Positions 1-6,556 of a DNA stretch of 12,518 nt are shown in pieces. The notes below the pieces were generated by a model that was not told the origin of the DNA, ran no database searches, and worked only from the letters and a program-made list of their open reading frames with translations. The translations under genes and the position numbers were made by a program. Location of the stretch: assembly GCA_003453735.1 (NCBI GenBank), contig DMNE01000185.1, positions 854-13,371 on the forward strand. The letters are read 5' to 3'. How positions within the stretch are numbered: position 1 is the first letter of the stretch; every line of letters begins with the position of its first letter. The stretch comes from Nitrospiraceae bacterium (lineage in GTDB: Bacteria > Nitrospirota > Thermodesulfovibrionia > Thermodesulfovibrionales > UBA9159).

Positions 1-139
1 AACGTGCGACCGGGCCTTTACTATCAGAAGCATTTGCGGGAAGCTTGTCCGTAACACGTTCAATGTCGTACCGTTTATCCTTCAAGGCCGAGACGGTCAA
101 CAGGAAGATATGGATATCCGCTATAAATCTCAACCTCAT
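1..139 (-). CDS. DUF5615 PIN-like toxin, 3' part cut off by the window edge
   Basis: The start codon at 139 overlaps the stop codon of the upstream DUF433 gene by one base (TGATG), and the frame stays open to the left edge, giving 46 visible residues. It begins MRLRFIADIHI and continues with a helix, a YDIERV strand and a LPANASD segment. This is the N-terminal layout of DUF5615 (Mut7-C/PIN-like) proteins: a strand ending in an acidic residue (D8), then a conserved ASD motif. The family is regarded as the toxin half, probably an RNase, of type II modules paired with DUF433 antitoxins; the overlap implies translational coupling. The usual ADEN motif reads ADIH here, a variant I believe occurs in the family. 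The C-terminal acidic residues lie outside the window, so activity cannot be judged. The family call is fairly secure from motif plus partner. Confidence 0.72.
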   Translation of the reverse strand, partial: MRLRFIADIHIFLLTVSALKDKRYDIERVTDKLPANASDSKGPVAR

Positions 140-375
140 CAATAATGAGCTGGAATAGGGCGGTGGTATTCTTCTGCAAGCCACGCCGCATACTCAATGG
201 CCTGCATGATATCTTTTTCTTCGAGTTCCGGATAGGCATTCAGAATTTCTTCATGATTCATACCGGAAGCCAGCAGTTTGAGCACAAAGGCAACCGTAAT
301 ACGCATTGCGCGTATGGTGGCCTGACCCATGCAAACCTCAGGATTAATAGTTATGCGCCCAAACCGTTTGCTCAT
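139..375 (-). CDS. DUF433 family antitoxin
   Basis: A 78-residue protein that fits DUF433 end to end. It has an N-terminal RITINPEVCMGQATIR segment (family pattern RI-x-DPE-x-x-GGKP-x-IR), then a helix-turn-helix-like region containing LLASGMNHEEIL and YPELEEKDIMQAIEYAAW. DUF433 proteins are small DNA-binding antitoxins that neutralise a DUF5615 PIN-like partner and usually repress their own operon. The toxin follows directly with a one-base overlap. The start at 375 is supported by a GAGGG ribosome-binding site about seven bases upstream. The usual glycines of the GGKP and G-T-R motifs are changed (MGQA and AMR), so this is a divergent member. Upstream inverted repeats at 414-453 and 476-491 are candidate autoregulatory sites. 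Confidence 0.85.
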   Translation of the reverse strand: MSKRFGRITINPEVCMGQATIRAMRITVAFVLKLLASGMNHEEILNAYPELEEKDIMQAIEYAAWLAEEYHRPIPAHY

Positions 376-413
376 TGTGGTCCCTCTGATTGCCCTTTCA
401 AAGTTATCTTTAT

Positions 414-453
414 ACGTTGCATAAATTCATCCGCCCTGCATCATATGCAACGT
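414..453. promoter_or_regulatory. inverted repeat upstream of the toxin-antitoxin pair, candidate operator
   Basis: A perfect 10-bp inverted repeat, ACGTTGCATA at 414-423 and TATGCAACGT at 444-453, with a 20-base spacer, lies 39-78 bases upstream of the DUF433 start. The arm centres are about 30 bp apart, roughly three helical turns, which would suit a repressor dimer or tetramer. A smaller palindrome, TGCAT-CAT-ATGCA at 437-449, overlaps the right arm. Type II antitoxins commonly bind such repeats at their own promoter, so autoregulation is the likely role, but this is inferred from position only. Confidence 0.45.
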
Positions 454-463
454 TAAGATTATT

Positions 464-1173
464 TTATCATAATACGTATGCTATAGCATACAGCAGAGAA
501 TTTATCTGCTGGGGCAGCCTCTGACCTTCAAGACAAGCGAGACAGTTGTGGACAAAAAAGGTGTCAGCATCAGCGATGAGCTGAGGGACATTTGCCATCT
601 CTAAAATGTGCAGGTGCTCGATGCCTTCTGCTGAGGCGAGAGTCCCCAGAGGCTGGCTGGAGGCCGAAAAAAAATGCAACAGGACCTGCTCTGTCTACTT
701 AAGGGCCCTGAAAAGACTCATCGGGCGCTGCGCGGCGACAAGGACGCCCTGGCCCTGGCGCTGAAAGATATCAGGTCTTACAAGATGTCTCTTTATGCCT
801 GGCCGAAGCTGACAAGGCACCATAGGCAAGAGGAAACCGCTTCTGCACACTTCTCTAAAGACTCTGAAGCCTGGTCAGAGGCCGAGATTTGCAAAACGGC
901 TTTCACCCGCCTTTGCTTCATCGTCCACCTCTGACGACAGCCTGCCCGACCGCCTGAAGCCAAACGAAGGCTTGCATATCCAAGGGCTACATAATTTTAT
1001 CTGGTTGTCTACGGAGTGTTGGGCTTCCCATCCGCGATGTGATCATGAGTGCATAAAAGCGGAAACGTATCCGTAGAACTGGTGTCTGGGAAAACGGGAT
1101 AAGTCTATCTTAAGGCCGGTTTCAGCCACTGGGGTCTTTAAAACAGCACTAGCCCCGGTTGCAAAGAGGTTCG
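464..1173. other. about 700-base stretch without a recognisable gene
   Basis: This lies between the toxin-antitoxin upstream region and the rho stop codon. Open frames exist at 467-679 (minus, 70 codons) and 674-934 (plus, 86 codons), but neither protein resembles a family I know and they abut at their starts. A 42-codon minus-strand frame opens with ATG-AAG-CAA near 930. I see no tRNA, no transposase motif and no clear terminator after rho; the best candidate is a loose ACTGGGG/CCCCGGT pairing around 1127-1160 without a T-run. The mixed short frames could be decayed coding sequence, but I cannot name a parent gene. Confidence 0.5.
476..491. repeat. perfect 16-bp palindrome
   Basis: GTATGCTATAGCATAC is fully self-complementary. 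Its TATGC and GCATA cores match those in the inverted repeat at 414-453, so the two may be parts of one regulatory cluster for the leftward toxin-antitoxin operon. It is too short, and lacks a T-run, for a standard intrinsic terminator. Confidence 0.5.
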
Positions 1174-2433
1174 CTACTTATTCATCATCTCCAGGAAATC
1201 CTTATTGGTCTTTGTGCCCATGAGCTTTCCGAGGAGGAATTCCATGCTCTCCACGGTACTCAGAGGGTTCAGAACCTTTCGTAATATCCACATCTTGTTG
1301 AGGGCATCTTTATCGACGAGGAGCTCTTCTTTCCTAGTTCCCGATGCATTGATGTCAATGCTGGGGAAGATCCTTTTGTCAACGAGTTTTCTGTCAAGAT
1401 GGAGTTCCATATTTCCGGTACCTTTGAATTCCTCGAATATGACGTCATCCATCCTGCTACCAGTGTCGACGAGCGCGGTCGCGATAATGGTAAGACTCCC
1501 TCCCTCTTCTATGTTTCTGGCGGTTCCAAAAAATCTCTTTGGTTTCTGGAGGGCATTCGCATCGAGCCCGCCCGATAGGACCTTCCCGCTTGTCGGAATG
1601 ACCGCATTGTACGCCCGTGCGAGCCTCGTAATACTATCCAGAAGGATGACGACGTCTCTCTTTGATTCTATAAGCCTTTTGGCTCTTTCGATCACCATCT
1701 CAGAGACCTGGCAATGCCGGGGAGGGGGTTCATCGAAGGTAGAGCTGATAATCTCAGCTGCAGCTACCTGGCGCTTCCAATCGGTGACCTCTTCAGGCCG
1801 TTCATCAATGAGCAGTATGATCAGATGGATCTCTCGGTGGTTTTTCTTTATCCCCTTTGCGATTGACTGCAGGAGCATGGTCTTACCTGTTCGGGGAGCA
1901 GCCACGATCATTCCCCTCTGACCTTTTCCTATAGGCGTTATTAATTCCATTACGCGCGTAGAGTAATCAGCCTGGCTGTGTTCCAGTTTTATGCGCTCCG
2001 TGGGATAGTAGGGGATCAGGTTATCAAAGAGGGGCCTGCTGATGTTATCTTCGGGTGATTCATGGTTTACCGCTTCTACCTTAAGGAGGGCGAAATAACG
2101 TTCACCCTCTTTTGGGGGCCTTATCTGACCTGAGACAAGGTCTCCGGTCCTGAGGTTGAATCTCCGGATCTGAGATGGTGAAACATAGATATCATCAGGG
2201 CTCGGAAGATAGCTGTAATCGGGAGAACGTAAGAATCCAAAGCCATCAGGAAGTATTTCGAGCACCCCGGCCCCGAATACATTGCCGGACTGTTCAATCT
2301 GTGCTTGTAGTATCGCAAAGATGAGATCCTGCTTGCGCAGACCGGAGGCCCCTTCAACATTTAACTCCTTTGCTACCTTAGTAAGGTCATCAATGGTCTT
2401 CTCTTTCAGTTCCGAAATCGAAATGTTTTCCAT
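1174..2433 (-). CDS. rho: transcription termination factor Rho
   Basis: A 419-residue protein, the normal length for Rho, the hexameric ATP-dependent RNA helicase that terminates transcription. In order it has a Rho N-terminal helical domain (about 5-45), a cold-shock-like RNA-binding domain with the RNP1 motif DGFGFLRS (about 63-70), and the RecA-like ATPase. In the ATPase are the P-loop APRTGKT, the [13 protein letters not shown] segment, the Walker B stretch [10 protein letters not shown], the Q-loop [14 protein letters not shown] and the R-loop region [17 protein letters not shown]. The P-loop reads VAAPRTGKT where E. coli has VAPPKAGKT, a mild change. The start is supported by GAGGAG nine bases upstream (2443-2448) and a promoter at 2532-2560. 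It stands alone; no rpmE or prfA adjoins it. Confidence 0.98.
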   Translation of the reverse strand: MENISISELKEKTIDDLTKVAKELNVEGASGLRKQDLIFAILQAQIEQSGNVFGAGVLEILPDGFGFLRSPDYSYLPSPDDIYVSPSQIRRFNLRTGDLVSGQIRPPKEGERYFALLKVEAVNHESPEDNISRPLFDNLIPYYPTERIKLEHSQADYSTRVMELITPIGKGQRGMIVAAPRTGKTMLLQSIAKGIKKNHREIHLIILLIDERPEEVTDWKRQVAAAEIISSTFDEPPPRHCQVSEMVIERAKRLIESKRDVVILLDSITRLARAYNAVIPTSGKVLSGGLDANALQKPKRFFGTARNIEEGGSLTIIATALVDTGSRMDDVIFEEFKGTGNMELHLDRKLVDKRIFPSIDINASGTRKEELLVDKDALNKMWILRKVLNPLSTVESMEFLLGKLMGTKTNKDFLEMMNK

Positions 2434-2480
2434 AAGTGTTAACTCCTCTTTGGATTTATCGTTGGTGGTATTCTTAGTCC

Positions 2481-2499
2481 GGTAGGTATGTACCTATCC
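2481..2499 (-). promoter_or_regulatory. hairpin in the rho leader
   Basis: Read on the minus strand, TAGGTA-CA-TACCTA forms a near-perfect hairpin that extends by two further G-C pairs past one bulged A. It lies in the predicted 5' untranslated region, about 50 bases before the rho start and 33 bases before the Shine-Dalgarno sequence. rho is autoregulated through its leader in several bacteria, but no specific mechanism can be read here. Confidence 0.4.
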
Positions 2500-2531
2500 A
2501 GAGGGTCTTCTAAAGAAGTAATTCTAGCTGT

Positions 2532-2560
2532 ACCTTATCTAAAAAATAGATTTTTGTCAA
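2532..2560 (-). promoter_or_regulatory. sigma70-type promoter for rho
   Basis: On the minus strand a perfect -35 box, TTGACA (2555-2560), is followed by a 17-base AT-rich spacer and a TAAGGT -10 box (2532-2537). Transcription would start near 2525, leaving a leader of about 92 bases before the rho ATG. The -10 box matches the consensus at only three of six positions, but the -35 box, spacing and position are ideal. Confidence 0.7.
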
Positions 2561-3066
2561 GACCTGACCTGTAACATCAGAGAGATTCGAGAAATAGCAT
2601 TTTGGAAGCCGTGACGCCGAGGCAGACTGCACAGCCGGATCGCGACGGTGCTGCTTTCTCATCCTTCTCACCTCTTTTGTCACATCGCGTCGTCATTTTT
2701 GCACCTCATTTCTTTACCGCCCCTCCAGTTGTTTTGTCTGTCTATTAGCGACTATATCTCATACACATCATAGAGCACTGCAGTATCGGGACCGCTGTCA
2801 TGCCGCTTGTCCCCCAGGCAAGGGTCCCTACCATTTGAAATGCTTCCGCTGCACAGTTGTTCTATAGCATGTCTCGAGCCTTTGTCGCGTGTATCGTACC
2901 GGGAACTTATAGGGGGAGGTGCTCCTCACAGGCCAAACTGCGATACGGCCTCTTCCCAAAAGTTTCCATCTTCCCTTTTCCCTTTGTACGTCTTCTCCCC
3001 AAACAGCCTGCGGGTCAAGCTCTCTTGAGAATCCTTTTCTCTTTCGTGTGGCTTTCCATAGCCTTG

Positions 3067-3162
3067 CTATCTATCGCCAGATGTCTCCACATCATGATGG
3101 TAGTTGTTCAATTCCTCTAAGAAGCTATCAAACATTTCATCAATCAGGTATTGCTTCTTCAT
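3067..3162 (-). CDS. possible small protein of 31 residues
   Basis: A short frame encoding MKKQYLIDEMFDSFLEELNN and ending in a His-Asp rich tail. Composition is protein-like: acidic, with aromatic and aliphatic residues spaced as in an amphipathic helix. Only a weak purine-rich GAAGAA sequence precedes the ATG. It lies about 60 bases downstream of the 6S RNA candidate on the same strand. It matches no family I know and could be a genuine small protein, a remnant of a longer gene or chance. Confidence is low. Confidence 0.22.
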   Translation of the reverse strand: MKKQYLIDEMFDSFLEELNNYHHDVETSGDR

Positions 3163-3188
3163 CAGACTTCTTCAGCAACGAGGAGTAA

Positions 3189-3219
3189 GCATCCTTCGAG
3201 GGAAGCTCTATCCCGATGC
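3189..3219 (-). terminator. weak stem-loop downstream of the 6S RNA candidate
   Basis: On the minus strand GCATCGGGA pairs with TCCC and, after a six-base bulge, GATGC, giving about nine base pairs just past the closing stem of the RNA candidate. There is no proper T-run after it, so it may be a processing or Rho-dependent stop rather than a canonical intrinsic terminator. Confidence 0.25.
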
Positions 3220-3222
3220 AGG

Positions 3223-3398
3223 ATCAACTCCACCGGCCTCCCTCAATGACCCTGTCCGTCAAAGCTCAGTCGCAAGAACCTCTATGGTTATGTGCTGACT
3301 TTCCCTGGTGGGGTGGTTTTCTCCAATACTCCACTTGTCTTCTATCTATGTTGCGCACTATGTCACGGATTACTCGAGAGGCTCACAGCGGAGGCTCT
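3223..3398 (-). ncRNA. ssrS: candidate 6S RNA (SsrS)
   Basis: The minus strand directly downstream of zapA folds by hand into the 6S RNA layout. A closing stem pairs CTCCGCTG (3386-3393) with CGGTGGAG (3228-3235), then, past a three-base bulge, GCCTC (3378-3382) with GAGGC (3236-3240). Inner helices are TCCGT/ACGGA and AGT(G)CGCAA/TTGCGACT. A large central bubble follows, with a small AACC/GGTT hairpin in its 3' strand and a terminal GTGG/CCAC stem-loop. Length (about 170-180 nt), the open-complex-like bubble with a 3'-side hairpin, and position after zapA are hallmarks of 6S RNA, which binds sigma70 RNA polymerase. No covariance search was possible, the exact ends are unknown, and the closing stem contains G-U pairs, so this remains a candidate. 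Confidence 0.55.
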
Positions 3399-3531
3399 TA
3401 GGGTGTACCGCCACTGACGTTTGAAAAAAAAGGGAAAAGGACGTGTTATGAAGGACGATGAGGATTCGACTTTCCTACCTGAAGAGTTTAGTTTTTTGTA
3501 CTTTATCCCTCCGCCTACATCCCTTCCCTGT

Positions 3532-3798
3532 TCAATCAAACAACCGCGACAACGTATCTGTTTTTTCCTCTATATGCTTCGCAATGCTTTCCTGTTCGTC
3601 TTTTAGTTTCTGGAATTCATCGGCAATATTGATGGCAGCCAGTATGGAAGCCTTAAGTGGTGCAATCTGGGGGGTATTCTCATATACCTCCTGTATCTTG
3701 CTGTTTACATATGCGACAAGCTTCTGTATATGCTCATCCGGCGCATCACCTTTTATCGTGTATTTTTGGCCGAGGATGTAAGTCTCTACAGTTCCCAT
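3532..3798 (-). CDS. zapA: cell division protein ZapA
   Basis: An 88-residue protein with the ZapA layout. An N-terminal beta-hairpin globular head contains VETYILGQKYTIKGDAPDEH, followed by the conserved helix IQKLVAYVNSKIQEV and a long C-terminal coiled coil (about 50-88). ZapA binds FtsZ in the cytoplasm, cross-links protofilaments and stabilises the Z-ring. The gene follows the ZapB-like gene after 15 bases, and no in-frame alternative start lies between them. The Shine-Dalgarno sequence is poor, suggesting coupling to the upstream gene. Downstream, 130 bases with an eight-T run on this strand (3424-3431) lead to the 6S RNA candidate. Confidence 0.93.
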   Translation of the reverse strand: MGTVETYILGQKYTIKGDAPDEHIQKLVAYVNSKIQEVYENTPQIAPLKASILAAINIADEFQKLKDEQESIAKHIEEKTDTLSRLFD

Positions 3799-3813
3799 AG
3801 GTGCATGCCGTCA

Positions 3814-4128
3814 TTAACCTAGATCGAGCGTTTCGAGCTCGGTCAAGAGGTCCTCGACCTGACGTTTAACGGAGAACTTCTCCGAGGAGAGTCTTTCCAC
3901 CTCTTGGTTTTTTTCGTTGAGCTGTTCCTCTAGTTCCTTAATCCTGCGTTCTAACAGTATTTTGTCTTCTTTCAATGCCTTGACTTTGCTTATTGCGCCT
4001 GCAATCTTTTCCTCTAGGTTCTTGAGCCTGTCCAATGATGTATCCTCCTTGTCGATTTTTGGCAATACTATTCCCGATGATACCTCAGGGCGGTCGGGGA
4101 TATGGTCATCGAAAAGATCACTTACCAT
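3814..4128 (-). CDS. zapB: ZapB-like coiled-coil cell division protein
   Basis: A 104-residue, highly charged protein. After a short variable N-terminus (about 1-30) it is almost wholly coiled coil, with heptads such as LKNLEEKIAGAISKVKALK and LERRIKELEEQLNEKNQEVE. It ends VEDLLTELETLDLG, close to the ending of DUF904/ZapB proteins. ZapB joins ZapA at the Z-ring and helps organise FtsZ and the terminus. Placement directly before zapA supports that role. I chose the ATG at 4128, 13 bases after the transglycosylase stop and preceded by AAGGG. A TTG at 4170 would add 14 residues and overlap the previous gene, but has no better ribosome-binding site. Coiled coils evolve fast, so the symbol rests partly on synteny. 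Confidence 0.75.
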   Translation of the reverse strand: MVSDLFDDHIPDRPEVSSGIVLPKIDKEDTSLDRLKNLEEKIAGAISKVKALKEDKILLERRIKELEEQLNEKNQEVERLSSEKFSVKRQVEDLLTELETLDLG

Positions 4129-4141
4129 GGAGCAATTCCCT

Positions 4142-6328
4142 TCATGGGGATTCCTGCTTTGTGCAGACAAATAGATCTTGCTCCGCTTTCTGTCTATATG
4201 CAGCGTAGGTCGTTAACACTTCTTTGACATAATTTCTTGTTTCCTTATAAGGGATATCCTCTATGAATTCATCGTACGACGCATAATTGCCCTGCTGTGA
4301 CCATTCCCGTATCCTTTCTTCCCCCGCATTATATGCGGCGATAGCGAGCGGCAAAGAACCGAACTCCTTCATGAGCAACCTGAGATAGGATGAACCGATA
4401 GCAATATTTGTTCTCACATCACGGATTTCCGATTTTTGTGTTTGCATCGCAGCACGTCTGCCGATAGTGCCTGCGGTCTGCGGCATAAGCTGCATGAGGC
4501 CGATGGCACCTGCCCCGGAGCGCGCGTCAGGGTCAAAACGGCTTTCCTCCCTCATAACCGATAAGAGGATATAAGGATCAAGGTTAGAGCTCTTCGCGGC
4601 TTCTTCAACAATTGGCCAAAATGCTAATGGGTAAAGGATATCACTGATGTCCTTCCCGGTTTTTCCTTGAGAAGTCAGGCGGGAAACGAGCGCTATGGCG
4701 TTCTTATAAGCTCCCGCCTCCTGAAGAGTACGGCATGCGGAGACGAACACATCGGGATCGGAAAACTCGCGGGATGTGGTGAGTTCGGCTATGGCATCTT
4801 CTTTCATACCGATTGACAGGAGCACGACGAAGCGCTCTAAAGATCGTGACACGGCATGATTTTTTTGTAAGGGCGGAACGTGTCTTTGCTGGTGAGCGGG
4901 GGAACTCTCAGGGGCGTTTTCCGAGACGCTTGAACTGTTTTGCGTACACGACACCTGCTGCGGTGCGTCGAGGTTAGTCAGCGTGGGAGGCAGATCCCAT
5001 GAGCGCCCCGTGTAATCTTTATCATGCATTGCCGCAAGTAAGCCGTAAAAATCATTTTTCCTCCCTGCGACCTCCTGGAAAACCGCTTTTGTGCTTGGCT
5101 CCCCTTCAGGGAAAGCTCCTGATCCGGTCAAGGCATCAAGGCATTTTGCCTTCCAGTAAAGGTACCGGGAACTGGGGTATGTCGTGTCAAGTTCTTTTAG
5201 CACGTCCAAGGAGGCCTTGTAATCACCGGCGCGGTAAAATGTCCATGCAGTTCCCCAAAGGGCGTCCTCAGTGTGCGATGGATACTTACTTTTGACGCTG
5301 TCGTATATCCGCAGAGCCTCCTCATTTTCCCCCTGCCTCCGTTTCTTTGCTGCAAAGGCAATCAAAAGTGCGCCCGCTCGTCTGTCTTCCATGGAAATTA
5401 GCTTCTCTACAGCTGTATGAAATGCTTCGAAGTCTCCAGCCCTATAAAAAGAACGCGCAGCATTATACATATCCGATGCATTGGAAAATTCAACGGCAGC
5501 CTCTTTATATCTTTTTTCTCCGAAGAGAGCAATGCCAAGCTTTTTCTCAATATCGTCCCGTAACGGGTCGCCAGCAATGGAAAGGGTTTTCCTGAGCAAG
5601 ATCTCTGCCTTCTTGTACTCCATTTCGTTCAAAAGGTTCGAGGCCTTAGTGAGCATGTCCTGGGCAGTGACATCAGAGGGCTCTAACTCGGCGTATGCAG
5701 GTCCAGAAAATGCGCTGGAGGTTACATAGATGTCTTTGAAAATTTTCTTTGCCTGTTCCCCCTTCCCTTGTTTCTTCATGGCCTGACCCAACAAAAATTT
5801 CATCTCAGTATCTTCAGGGTAATCGGCTACATACTCTTCGAGAGTCTTCATATCAGCATCATCATTTTCTTCCTTGAGCACGCCGGCGCATTTCGCAACG
5901 CTGTTCCTGACCTCTAATGCCCGTGCTTTTTTCTTAAGCAATGAGTCGGGATAGAGGCGAAAAAGCTCGTGTATGCACTGTTCTGAGTGAGTGAAATCCC
6001 CTGCTTTCGCATGCGCTTTGGCCAAGAAAAAGAGTGCATAGTCCCCAACAAGGGGGAGCTCCTTAAACGCTCTTTCGAGTTTTTCTACGGCGTCACTGAA
6101 CATCCCTGCTTCGAGTAATCTCTTGCCTTCCCTGAGATGGGTGCACCCATCGGTGGAACACAGGGATTCGGGTCCTTGCGATAGATAGTTCCGTGACGGA
6201 ATCCACTTTTGCGGTTTATTCTCGCCCTCCTTAGATGTTTCCCCAGAAGCAGTGGATAAGCCGGCGTTCGTTCCGAATAAACAGCACAGAAGAGCGATAA
6301 AGGCATTGCGTATAAGAAATCTTTTCAT
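4142..6328 (-). CDS. periplasmic lytic transglycosylase, Slt type with tetratricopeptide-like repeats
   Basis: A 728-residue protein with the architecture of soluble lytic transglycosylases (Slt70-like). It has a signal peptide (MKRFLIRNAFIALLCC to about residue 28), a long alpha-helical superhelix of TPR-like repeats (about 50-540), and a C-terminal SLT domain (about 570-690). The SLT domain carries the catalytic motif MREESRF, with the likely general acid Glu595, followed by GAGAIGLMQLMPQTA and AIAAYNAGEERIREW. It would cleave the MurNAc-GlcNAc bond to leave 1,6-anhydro-muropeptides. The frame continues upstream to a GTG at 6430 with an ATG at 6427, but only the start at 6328 places the signal peptide at the N-terminus; neither has a good Shine-Dalgarno sequence. 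It heads an operon with the zapB-like gene and zapA, linking wall turnover to division. Confidence 0.93.
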   Translation of the reverse strand: MKRFLIRNAFIALLCCLFGTNAGLSTASGETSKEGENKPQKWIPSRNYLSQGPESLCSTDGCTHLREGKRLLEAGMFSDAVEKLERAFKELPLVGDYALFFLAKAHAKAGDFTHSEQCIHELFRLYPDSLLKKKARALEVRNSVAKCAGVLKEENDDADMKTLEEYVADYPEDTEMKFLLGQAMKKQGKGEQAKKIFKDIYVTSSAFSGPAYAELEPSDVTAQDMLTKASNLLNEMEYKKAEILLRKTLSIAGDPLRDDIEKKLGIALFGEKRYKEAAVEFSNASDMYNAARSFYRAGDFEAFHTAVEKLISMEDRRAGALLIAFAAKKRRQGENEEALRIYDSVKSKYPSHTEDALWGTAWTFYRAGDYKASLDVLKELDTTYPSSRYLYWKAKCLDALTGSGAFPEGEPSTKAVFQEVAGRKNDFYGLLAAMHDKDYTGRSWDLPPTLTNLDAPQQVSCTQNSSSVSENAPESSPAHQQRHVPPLQKNHAVSRSLERFVVLLSIGMKEDAIAELTTSREFSDPDVFVSACRTLQEAGAYKNAIALVSRLTSQGKTGKDISDILYPLAFWPIVEEAAKSSNLDPYILLSVMREESRFDPDARSGAGAIGLMQLMPQTAGTIGRRAAMQTQKSEIRDVRTNIAIGSSYLRLLMKEFGSLPLAIAAYNAGEERIREWSQQGNYASYDEFIEDIPYKETRNYVKEVLTTYAAYRQKAEQDLFVCTKQESP

Positions 6329-6482
6329 AGGTCTTTTTAGTATAGTCAAAGGGTTTGGATAAAGAGAATTCTTTTCATCATAAGTTTCTCTCGTTGGTGA
6401 ATAAAGTGAATGGATGATGCTCCTCATCACAAAAAGTCAGCGTTTGGATACAGCCTTCACCCACGTCACTGTCTACACTAAA

Positions 6483-6512
6483 AGTATATCAATATTATCT
6501 TTGAATATTCAA
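6483..6512 (-). promoter_or_regulatory. promoter for the transglycosylase-zapB-zapA operon
   Basis: On the minus strand a TTGAAT -35 box (6507-6512), an 18-base AT-rich spacer and a TATACT -10 box (6483-6488) resemble a sigma70 promoter. Transcription would begin near 6476, giving a leader of about 148 bases to the chosen ATG at 6328. The -35 box lies within a perfect palindrome, TTGAATATTCAA (6501-6512). Confidence 0.5.
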
Positions 6513-6519
6513 TAAGAAA

Positions 6520-6550
6520 TTGACGCTCAGATATAGGGATGTTCTATAAT
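6520..6550 (+). promoter_or_regulatory. promoter for fdhD, possibly giving a leaderless message
   Basis: A TTGACG -35 box (6520-6525) and a perfect TATAAT -10 box (6545-6550) are separated by 19 bases, slightly long for sigma70. If used, transcription would begin at about 6557, exactly at the in-frame ATG of fdhD. The frame's upstream ATG at 6539 would then lie inside the promoter and not be transcribed. Confidence 0.5.
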
Positions 6551-6556
6551 GGGTAT

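Larger units (their letters stand above)
2561..3220. other. about 660-base intergenic stretch between the 6S RNA candidate and rho
   Basis: No protein I recognise is encoded here. On the minus strand one frame stays open for about 78 codons from 3067 leftward but has no ATG, and its translation resembles no family I know. Several plus-strand frames of 60-89 codons overlap one another in different phases, the pattern of chance frames in GC-rich spacer. A short hairpin, GAGG-AGCA-CCTC, lies near 2916-2927. A 48-codon minus-strand frame starting at an ATG near 2663 has an AG-rich upstream sequence but runs through the rho promoter, so it is doubtful. Only the small frame at 3067-3162 is worth separate notice. 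Confidence 0.5.

Noticed and set aside
467..679. A 70-codon minus-strand frame
   Set aside because: There is no recognisable domain or good ribosome-binding site, and its end runs through the 16-bp palindrome.
674..934. An 86-codon plus-strand frame with a TGGAGG upstream
   Set aside because: The translation matches no family I know, and the purine-rich site is not matched by protein-like composition. It is described only as part of the gene-poor stretch.
1127..1160. Rho-gene terminator formed by ACTGGGG and CCCCGGT
   Set aside because: The loop is 18 bases, one pair is mismatched and no T-run follows on the minus strand, so it is not a convincing intrinsic terminator.
1205..1921. A 238-codon plus-strand frame opposite rho
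   Set aside because: It lies wholly antisense to the conserved ATPase domain of rho and its translation is serine-rich shadow sequence.
2513..2663. A 48-codon minus-strand frame with AG-rich sequence before its ATG
   Set aside because: It runs through the strong rho promoter and its translation has no protein-family features.
2857..3188. Overlapping plus-strand frames of 87 and 89 codons
   Set aside because: They overlap each other in different phases with no start signals or familiar motifs, as expected by chance.
6329..6430. N-terminal extension of the transglycosylase to a GTG at 6430
   Set aside because: It would put 34 polar residues before an obvious signal peptide, and it has no Shine-Dalgarno sequence.
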